From a virus: 50,593 bases of DNA. Every line of letters begins with the position of its first letter. The stretch's first letter is position 1. Where the stretch lies: IMG/VR virus record IMGVR_UViG_3300042691_038861, positions 1 through 50,593 of that record. One strand, 5' to 3'. Positions 6,847-12,664 of the stretch are shown piece after piece. Under the pieces are notes generated by a model that was given only the letters and a program-made list of their open reading frames with translations, did not search any database and was not told the origin of the DNA. The position numbers and the translations under genes are program-made.

Positions 6847-7218
6847 TTAAGAAACTTGTTGGAGTCTTTCTTTAGATGCCTTTGCATCTGACATTATTTT
6901 TTTTATAAGTCCATAAAGTTCGCTACCAGATTTTTGTACAGATTCATCGTCGGGTGACTTAGAAGCTTTTACTGCGGTTAAAAAATCTCTTCCAAGGTTT
7001 ATTATTTTAGGATTTCTTGTTAAATCTGATAACTGTCTAATGTTCACAAAAAATCCTTCTTCTCTATATTTGTCAACATATTTTGATATGAATTTCATAT
7101 CTTCAATTATATCAATGCAGAGTGATTCAATTTCACCTGCATTTAGTAATGAACTTTCATTTATTTTTTGAACTTCTTCTTTAATGATTTGTTTTAGATA
7201 TTCTTTAGTAATTTTCAT
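6847..7218 (-). CDS. Tagged small protein, 123 aa (candidate internal/head protein)
   Basis: The first 21 residues, MKITKEYLKQIIKEEVQKIN and E21, match those of the protein at 36289-36951 at 17 of 21 positions. The bodies of the two proteins are unrelated. I19-N20-E21 followed by S22 fits the I/L-x-E cleavage rule of T4-type prohead proteases. The body (about 100 residues) is helical and charged, with SDLTRNPKIINLGRDF the most distinctive stretch. No family is recognised. It sits 3' of uvsX with GGAG 8 nt before the ATG, and a terminator follows it. Confidence 0.7.
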   Translation of the reverse strand: MKITKEYLKQIIKEEVQKINESSLLNAGEIESLCIDIIEDMKFISKYVDKYREEGFFVNIRQLSDLTRNPKIINLGRDFLTAVKASKSPDDESVQKSGSELYGLIKKIMSDAKASKERLQQVS

Positions 7219-7236
7219 ATATTTTCTCCAAATAAC

Positions 7237-7245
7237 ATAAATAGT
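7237..7245 (-). promoter_or_regulatory. Recurrent upstream motif ACTATTTAT, copy 1
   Basis: The minus strand reads ACTATTTAT at the uvsX stop codon, 19 nt before the next gene's ATG. The same 9-mer, or one base different, occurs upstream of four other genes. It could be a phage-specific promoter element. Confidence 0.35.
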
Positions 7246-8369
7246 TACTCGGTGGCAGATTCGCCCTCTAAATTATAGAACGCCTTCGCATCTCCTTCAC
7301 GTGTATCAAACTTAACAACAACTTCTTGTTCCATTAAATCATATACAGTTTTGCAGAATTCTGCATCGCCTTTCATTAGCTCTACCCATTGTTTTTCTTG
7401 GAACTTCTTTGCTTTACCGCCAACTTCTAATTCATACCAAGCACCGCTTTGCTTGATAAATGGTTTAACGGCTTCAAAGATGCTTTCTTCATCAAGAACA
7501 CCAACACGATCAGCCCACATAATACGGAAGAAGCATTCACGACCTTGCGAACCAAAGCGTGATTTTTCAAGGCGGCATTTAACTTCTGAGCCAACACGAT
7601 ATCCGCGTTCATCAATAACGTATGAATCTTTAGCTTTACGACCAGTTAGCCAAATGCGTAAGCTATATGAATACGCTAAAGCTTTACCACCAGGAGTTGA
7701 ATACTTTTCTGAATCTGTGGCGTATTTTGGATTTTGTACGGTGAGATTTGTCTTTAATTGATTTAAGATCAATAGAGTTGCTTGCTTATTTGCGATTGGT
7801 TGAATTAGCTTTGATAAGCCTTTTGCAAGAATGCGTGGCTTCACAGCCATTGAAGATTGTGGGTCAAAGTCTCCTTCAATGTCTGTTTTGCTTGGCGTTA
7901 AAGCCATTGAATCCCAAACAAATAAGAACTTCTCATCAGTTGTCTTCAACAAATCTTCAATTGTTTCAAGAACAAATTCAACTGAATCTGCTTGAACATA
8001 TAGCAACTTCTCAATATCACAACCAGCTTTTACAAGAAAGTCTGGATCAATAGCGCTTTCGCTATCAAAGTATACAACTGAGATGCCTTGCTTTTGGGCA
8101 TTAGCTGCAATTTGTGCAGCCATATAGCTTTTGCCAGAACCTTCAAGACCAGCTAATTCTGTAATCTTTCCAACTGGAACGCCAGCTAATTTACCACGGC
8201 AAACAATTGAATCTAACCAGCGTGATCCTGTAGAAATCCATTCCGTAACCTCCGTTGGATTATCTTCTTGCAAATCATAAGCTACTTCACGACCTAGCTT
8301 TTTATTAATCATTGCTCGCATATCAGCGATTGAAACTTTACCAGCTCCGCTATTTTCTTTTTTCTTCAT
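7245..8369 (-). CDS. uvsX: Recombinase UvsX / RecA
   Basis: A 374-residue strand-exchange ATPase of the RecA/UvsX family. Walker A is GLEGSGKS (74-81) and Walker B is FLFVWDS (148-154); the segment ILNQLKTNL and the following PGGKALAYSYSLRIWL match the L2/central RecA core. The start ATG 8369 has GGAG 6 nt upstream; a TTG four codons earlier is in frame but less likely. It lies after the gp32-like gene and behind its own promoter and hairpin. It should work with the gp32-like protein and the Mre11-Rad50 fusion in recombination-dependent replication. Confidence 0.95.
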   Translation of the reverse strand: MKKKENSGAGKVSIADMRAMINKKLGREVAYDLQEDNPTEVTEWISTGSRWLDSIVCRGKLAGVPVGKITELAGLEGSGKSYMAAQIAANAQKQGISVVYFDSESAIDPDFLVKAGCDIEKLLYVQADSVEFVLETIEDLLKTTDEKFLFVWDSMALTPSKTDIEGDFDPQSSMAVKPRILAKGLSKLIQPIANKQATLLILNQLKTNLTVQNPKYATDSEKYSTPGGKALAYSYSLRIWLTGRKAKDSYVIDERGYRVGSEVKCRLEKSRFGSQGRECFFRIMWADRVGVLDEESIFEAVKPFIKQSGAWYELEVGGKAKKFQEKQWVELMKGDAEFCKTVYDLMEQEVVVKFDTREGDAKAFYNLEGESATE

Positions 8370-8388
8370 GTTATTCTCCAAAGTAGAA

Positions 8389-8414
8389 GGGGGACAAGAT
8401 TTCTCCTGTCCCCC
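8389..8414 (-). promoter_or_regulatory. Hairpin in the uvsX leader with shared loop
   Basis: Stem GGGGGACA with TGTCCCCC (8 bp) and loop GGAGAAATCT. The same 10-nt loop caps a different stem at 35888-35913. The following TTCTACTTT is a poor U-tract, so termination is uncertain. The hairpin lies about 20 nt before the uvsX ATG. Confidence 0.7.
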
Positions 8415-8415
8415 A

Positions 8416-8444
8416 GTTATACTATAGTATAATTTTGCTGTTAA
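8416..8444 (-). promoter_or_regulatory. Sigma70-like promoter for uvsX
   Basis: TTAACA (8439-8444, includes the TAA stop of the gp32-like gene), a 17-bp spacer, and TATAAC (8416-8421, 5/6 match). The spacer and -10 include the perfect 16-nt palindrome TTATACTATAGTATAA, a possible operator. The predicted start falls within the 5' arm of the hairpin at 8389-8414. Confidence 0.65.
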
Positions 8445-9232
8445 GCATCCATTAATTCATCGAAGGCTGCGTCAACTGCATTCTTTTCGGTCTTTTTAGC
8501 AACAACCTTAGCAGCTGGCTTGGCACCAAACTTAGCAACTTCCTTTGAATCTTTTTCAACTTCTTCGTCGCTGTGATCACCAGCTAGATATTCATCTAGA
8601 ATAGCAGCAACCTCTTCTGTTGTTTTACGAGTGTGTAGCTTCTCAAAATCTGGAAGGCTGTCTAGCAATTCCTTGCATTCAGCAGAACCACCTTGGCAGA
8701 GTTTGCTGGTCTTACGAGCAGGAGTGATCTTTGTCATTGGGAATGACTGACCGGGAGCCTTGCTAGTAGAAAGCGCAAGATCTGTACCTTGCTCTGGATC
8801 AGTAATATCGCCATAGTCTGGGTTTAGGACTAGATTGATTAGATCTTGATAGGCATTCTTGCCATAACCCCAAACCTTGATGCCTTCCTTTTCCTCACCA
8901 CGAACAACTACTGGTGAGAAGAAGCGTTGACGGGGAAGGAACTTCTTACCCATCTTTGTTGATTCTTCAGTCTTTTCACGATATAGTTTATTTGCAAAAT
9001 CGCAAGCAGGGCAAACATCGCCAAAGTTCTTCTTTGGGCATAGGAATCCGCCTTGTGTGCCTAGTTCATAATGAAACCAGAATTCCTTGAATGGATCGCC
9101 ATCTGGCGTTGGAACAACACGAACAGAATAGCTGTTACCTTCTTTTGGACTCCAGAAGGCGGTCTTTGAACCACCGCCCTTATTTTGTAGAGCGTTAAGC
9201 TTGGCTTGCATTTTCTTTACGTCGATACCCAT
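8441..9232 (-). CDS. 32: Single-stranded DNA-binding protein, gp32-like
   Basis: A 263-residue T4 gp32-type protein that coats single-stranded DNA during replication and recombination. A zinc-binding cluster is visible (H54, C65, C74, C77; FGDVCPACDF), set in an OB-fold-like core with aromatic-rich strands such as GIKVWGYGKNAYQDL. The C-terminal 60 residues are acidic then Ala/Lys rich, ending FDELMDA, as expected for the partner-binding tail. The start ATG 9232 was chosen for the AAGGAG 8 nt upstream; the longer reading to 9268 has no such site. It is followed by its own hairpin/promoter and uvsX. Confidence 0.9.
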   Translation of the reverse strand: MGIDVKKMQAKLNALQNKGGGSKTAFWSPKEGNSYSVRVVPTPDGDPFKEFWFHYELGTQGGFLCPKKNFGDVCPACDFANKLYREKTEESTKMGKKFLPRQRFFSPVVVRGEEKEGIKVWGYGKNAYQDLINLVLNPDYGDITDPEQGTDLALSTSKAPGQSFPMTKITPARKTSKLCQGGSAECKELLDSLPDFEKLHTRKTTEEVAAILDEYLAGDHSDEEVEKDSKEVAKFGAKPAAKVVAKKTEKNAVDAAFDELMDA

Positions 9233-9280
9233 GTGTATTTCTCCTTTGTCGGGGGCAAATCTTCCCACCGAACTGTTATG

Positions 9281-9306
9281 ACTCTACCACGGTCTGTGGT
9301 GAGAGT
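9281..9306 (-). promoter_or_regulatory. Hairpin in the gp32 leader
   Basis: The minus strand forms ACTCT-C-ACCAC paired with GTGGT-AGAGT (10 bp with one bulged C) around loop AGACC. No U-tract follows, so it is not a simple terminator. It is about 50 nt before the gp32-like start codon. T4 gene 32 is autoregulated through a leader RNA structure; a similar role here is inference. Confidence 0.5.
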
Positions 9307-9317
9307 AAAGAACTTTT

Positions 9318-10145
9318 TTATTCTTGAATTTTTCTACTCCACGCAGCTACATAGCAAAAACTCTGCTCGTATCCTGTATGGTGTATTCTATACGAAATTT
9401 TTGTTTTGTCAAGTACTTTTTCACGCATACGTTCCTTGATTAACCTAAATAGTTTACTATTTGTTTTTAAATCATTTTCATTTATACCAAAATAATAGCA
9501 CTTATCATCAATAAAATCTAGTGGATAAAACAGCTTCTCAACATCATTTTCTAGGCTATAAACACCGTAAGTCATGATGCGGCTTACCTCATTTGGTTGA
9601 CTTGAATTATCAATAATCGGTTCTTCTGTTTCAAACTTTTTAACACCAGCAACAGAGTTATAAATAACACGATTTATATTTTTACTGTATTCAACAATTG
9701 GCATATCGCCAAGAATATTCTCTATTTCCGGTATGCTAACTAATGTTGCAGTTCTAAACAATCCAGACCTTGCATATTCTTGGAGAACGTTAAAGGCAAG
9801 CCTATCTTGTAATTTACCAATATTATTCAATAGCTGCGTATCAGTTCTTAAGTAAAGAATATCTATCTCTTTATCTTTTAGTTGTTTTAAAATTTGTAAT
9901 GATGCTCCCGCTATTTTTGCAGATCCATCGACCATAAAGATAATTTTTTCGCCTACATCTTTAAAAAAATCTGAAAGATCTGGGACGTTCTTTTCATAAT
10001 CTTCTGATGTTTGCTGCTTCGCTAGCGAAAAGCAATTGTCACCCTCAATATCCGTATCTAGTAATTTTACTTTATACTCTGGATTTGTCTCAAAAACTTC
10101 TGCAAGATCGCAGCCAACTTGTCCTAAGCTTATTATAGTGTGCAT
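9318..10145 (-). CDS. Divergent tubulin/FtsZ-like protein (candidate)
   Basis: A 275-residue protein with a tubulin/FtsZ-like order of elements: an N-terminal strand and glycine loop ISLGQVGCDLAE (5-16); after strand IIFMV, a glycine loop VDGSAKIAGAS (72-82) in the place of the tubulin signature GGGTGSG; the strand DILYLRTD; a long helix through LAFNVLQEYARSG; LVSIPEIENIL (135-145), similar to FtsZ IPNDKLL; helix YSKNINRVIYNSVAGVKKF; then N180 and EVSRIMTYGVYSL (186-198), similar to FtsZ ADVRTVMSEMGYAMM after its T7 loop. The catalytic aspartates of the T7 loop are not clearly kept. It overlaps the polymerase stop by one base (TAATG). Alternative: an unrelated Rossmann-fold protein. Confidence 0.6.
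   Translation of the reverse strand: MHTIISLGQVGCDLAEVFETNPEYKVKLLDTDIEGDNCFSLAKQQTSEDYEKNVPDLSDFFKDVGEKIIFMVDGSAKIAGASLQILKQLKDKEIDILYLRTDTQLLNNIGKLQDRLAFNVLQEYARSGLFRTATLVSIPEIENILGDMPIVEYSKNINRVIYNSVAGVKKFETEEPIIDNSSQPNEVSRIMTYGVYSLENDVEKLFYPLDFIDDKCYYFGINENDLKTNSKLFRLIKERMREKVLDKTKISYRIHHTGYEQSFCYVAAWSRKIQE
9385..9412 (-). promoter_or_regulatory. Sigma70-like promoter for the gp32 gene
   Basis: TTGACA (9407-9412), a 16-bp spacer, and TAGAAT (9385-9390, 5/6 match), inside the 3' end of the tubulin-like coding sequence. It would give the gp32-like gene a leader of about 145 nt containing the hairpin at 9281-9306. Confidence 0.5.
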
Positions 10146-11353
10146 TATTCCACCTTCAAGTTAAGTTTCTTCATATTACCATAATCTCTTCCAACTTTAA
10201 TATTACAAAGAAACTTACCAAATTGCGTGTTTTGCAGAATTTTTGCAATTTCTAAAATATTCTGTTTTTCATCTTCTGTCATGTCAAGAACAAATTCATC
10301 ATGCAATAAAAATGCAACAAAACTCTTTTTATCTTGTAGGAAGTCATCAACTTTCAAAACTTGACGATGGAATAGATCAATAAAAGTCGATTGGTTTAAA
10401 TACGGAATTGCGTGATGCTCATCGCTTTCAATTTTACGACCAAATGGCGTGTGGACATACCCATTCACCCAATATAGCTGCTTTAGAGTTTCTTTTTTAA
10501 ACACCGCGTCGAGATTTGCAGTGTATTTGTGGTATATAGGGTTGCTAGAATTATATAGCCACTCAATGACAATTTTCTTGGCTTCGCTTCGTGAAACATT
10601 TCCAAGAACATCTTTCCCAATCCATTCATATAAATCTTCCTGTGGTTGCGTACAGTTTAATAAGGCTAATGATGTTCTCAGTTCAGCTGCATTAATATCA
10701 AACGCTACAAACCAATCATTACGAGGTTTCAAACAATATCTAAATTGCTTCTGGAAGCTTTGTATTGGAAAGCTGCCACGCTTCATAGCCAAACGCCCAG
10801 TAATCGCACCAAACATATTATAGTCAACGATCTTGCTTACATCGCGCATTTTATGATAGTAAGTTAGATCCTTTTCATTTAAAATATTTTTCTTCAAAAC
10901 CTCAAGATCAATATTTAATGGACGATATTTAATGTCGATAAGCAACTCATTAAATCTACGATAAAAATTATATTCCTGTGGTTTTTCATAGCTGTCAAAT
11001 ACATGTTGAGTAATTTTGTTTTTAACATCACAATATTTTTCTAAAAATCTATGCGGCGTTAAATCAAAAAAACAATTTTCTTCTAGTGAAACTTTAGCCT
11101 CAATAAAAGATGACATGAAAGCTTTTAATCTCCCTTTGATTTCTGTCCATTCATCGCGGAGATGTTCTGGGCAAACTTCATCAAGAGTTTTGCCTTCACA
11201 ATATAAATTTGCGTATTGGATTTCTTGCCCTTTTAAATAGGGTGAATAGCTCCAAGACGCCATTAAATTTTCTGGTAATTCATTAAAATGTAACTTGCCG
11301 TTTGCGTAGATGCCTACGCATTCTTTTTTATCATCTAATGTTTGAAAAAGCAA
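10145..11353 (-). CDS. polA: Family A DNA polymerase, short form without exonuclease
   Basis: A 402-residue polymerase with Pol I motifs: TGR (185-187), motif A VAFDINAAELR (D219, E224), O-helix RSEAKKIVIEWLY (R255, K259, Y267), GYVHTPFGRK, LNQSTFIDLFHR, and motif C LLHDEFVLD (H351, D352, E353). The residue at the E. coli F762 position is isoleucine (I263) and the usual glycine next to it is glutamate. The region before about residue 170 shows no 3'-5' exonuclease acidic motifs. Klenow-type enzymes are about 600 residues. The start is TTG 11353 with AGAGG 6 nt upstream; no ATG is suitably placed. The 5' nuclease is a separate gene. Confidence 0.9.
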   Translation of the reverse strand: MLFQTLDDKKECVGIYANGKLHFNELPENLMASWSYSPYLKGQEIQYANLYCEGKTLDEVCPEHLRDEWTEIKGRLKAFMSSFIEAKVSLEENCFFDLTPHRFLEKYCDVKNKITQHVFDSYEKPQEYNFYRRFNELLIDIKYRPLNIDLEVLKKNILNEKDLTYYHKMRDVSKIVDYNMFGAITGRLAMKRGSFPIQSFQKQFRYCLKPRNDWFVAFDINAAELRTSLALLNCTQPQEDLYEWIGKDVLGNVSRSEAKKIVIEWLYNSSNPIYHKYTANLDAVFKKETLKQLYWVNGYVHTPFGRKIESDEHHAIPYLNQSTFIDLFHRQVLKVDDFLQDKKSFVAFLLHDEFVLDMTEDEKQNILEIAKILQNTQFGKFLCNIKVGRDYGNMKKLNLKVE

Positions 11354-11361
11354 AGCGACCT

Positions 11362-12663
11362 CTAGAAAATTATTTTGCTAGGTGGCACATAGCCAACTGG
11401 CGGGTTCTCTATGTCTATCATGCTCTGAAATTCTTGTAAAGTGTTAGAATAATTGATGCTACCGAAGCCTCTGAAGACGCCGTTAACGAATTTTAAGGCG
11501 TCTTCTTCAAAGTTATTTACAATTGCGTCATTTGCTTCTCTAACAACATTTTCATACTGTTGCTGACTCAGACCTCTTTTTGTTTCGAGGTTTTTTAGAT
11601 AAACATACATTTTGATCCAAAAACTATCATTTAAGTCTTTGAAAAATGTTTCTTGTGAGATTTTTTGTCTCATCACATAAGTTTGCCTGTTATTTTCACC
11701 AAAACACAGATCTTTAGGATTTCTTTCATAGAAATCATTAGCATTAACAAATTGATTATAAATATCAAAAAAAGTATTTTTTAAAATTCCTAAATCAAGC
11801 TTATAAGCCTTAACGAATCTTTTGCTTAGTAGATCATCAACGCCTGTAACCCCATATCTATTTAAATATTTTTGCATAGCCGGTGATGCTATATCTGCCA
11901 TTAGCAGCCAAGGCACATTTTTGTCTAATTTAAAACCAAATTTTCTACAACTTTCTAAAAATACTTCATACCCGTTTCCAAGCATGTAATCACTAAATTT
12001 TTTTAAATCATCGCCAGCATCATCATTAGATAAGCTTATCATCATACCAGAACAAAAAAAAGTTAAATTATAAAAAGCAACAGTTTCGCTAAAAGTAACA
12101 GGTACAAGATTTATTCTTTTTTCTAAAAACTTTCTGTATTCGAAAATAAAATCCTTATGAGTGACTATTCTTGAATTCAAAATTTTATCTTCTTGAGTTT
12201 CTTGTAAAAAAATGCTGTACATTGAAGCATAATTACCAGTATATAAATCAAAAATTGATCTAAAGCCGCTTTTTGCAGAAATATTTGCATATACAGAATT
12301 TTCATCAAATGTTCCTAAAGTTACGGCATTATTAATATATTTTTTTAGATCGCTAAAGGCATCTGCAACAAAATCTTGAACAAAAACTGCCTCCCGCTTA
12401 CTTTTACCATTTATTTTTTTTAAATTAGCATCTCCACCGTTATAAAAAATATAATCTCCATCATTATCTATTACGCCATAAAAAGCTTCTTGCCTTAATA
12501 AATTTCCAATTGGAGCTTTTGTAGATATATTTGTTAAAACAGCATTTACAGTGTTTTCTTCAAATCTTTTTCTAGCGCTAAAAATAGTCTTTGAAGAATT
12601 TGCATAGCCGTTTTGACTTCCAATCGGTATTGCATCCAAACTAAAATCTTCTATTTTGATCAT
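11362..12663 (-). CDS. Uncharacterised 433-aa protein, probably tail/baseplate associated
   Basis: No family is recognised. The protein is long, soluble and lacks signal or membrane segments, with many aromatic residues (for example SIFDLYTGNYASMYSIFL). The last residues, IENPPVGYVPPSKIIF, look like an extended tail. It follows the 916-residue baseplate-like gene with 1 nt between and precedes the polymerase gene by 8 nt, so it is the last gene of the tail block. A structural or baseplate role is inferred from position only. Confidence 0.65.
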   Translation of the reverse strand: MIKIEDFSLDAIPIGSQNGYANSSKTIFSARKRFEENTVNAVLTNISTKAPIGNLLRQEAFYGVIDNDGDYIFYNGGDANLKKINGKSKREAVFVQDFVADAFSDLKKYINNAVTLGTFDENSVYANISAKSGFRSIFDLYTGNYASMYSIFLQETQEDKILNSRIVTHKDFIFEYRKFLEKRINLVPVTFSETVAFYNLTFFCSGMMISLSNDDAGDDLKKFSDYMLGNGYEVFLESCRKFGFKLDKNVPWLLMADIASPAMQKYLNRYGVTGVDDLLSKRFVKAYKLDLGILKNTFFDIYNQFVNANDFYERNPKDLCFGENNRQTYVMRQKISQETFFKDLNDSFWIKMYVYLKNLETKRGLSQQQYENVVREANDAIVNNFEEDALKFVNGVFRGFGSINYSNTLQEFQSMIDIENPPVGYVPPSKIIF

Positions 12664-12664
12664 T

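Noticed and set aside
8389-8414. Efficient rho-independent terminator before uvsX
   Set aside because: The stem is strong but the tail TTCTACTTT is a poor U-tract; recorded as a leader hairpin instead.
9281-9306. Terminator after the tubulin-like gene
   Set aside because: The hairpin is stable but is followed by CATAAC rather than a U-tract, and it lies in the gp32 leader.
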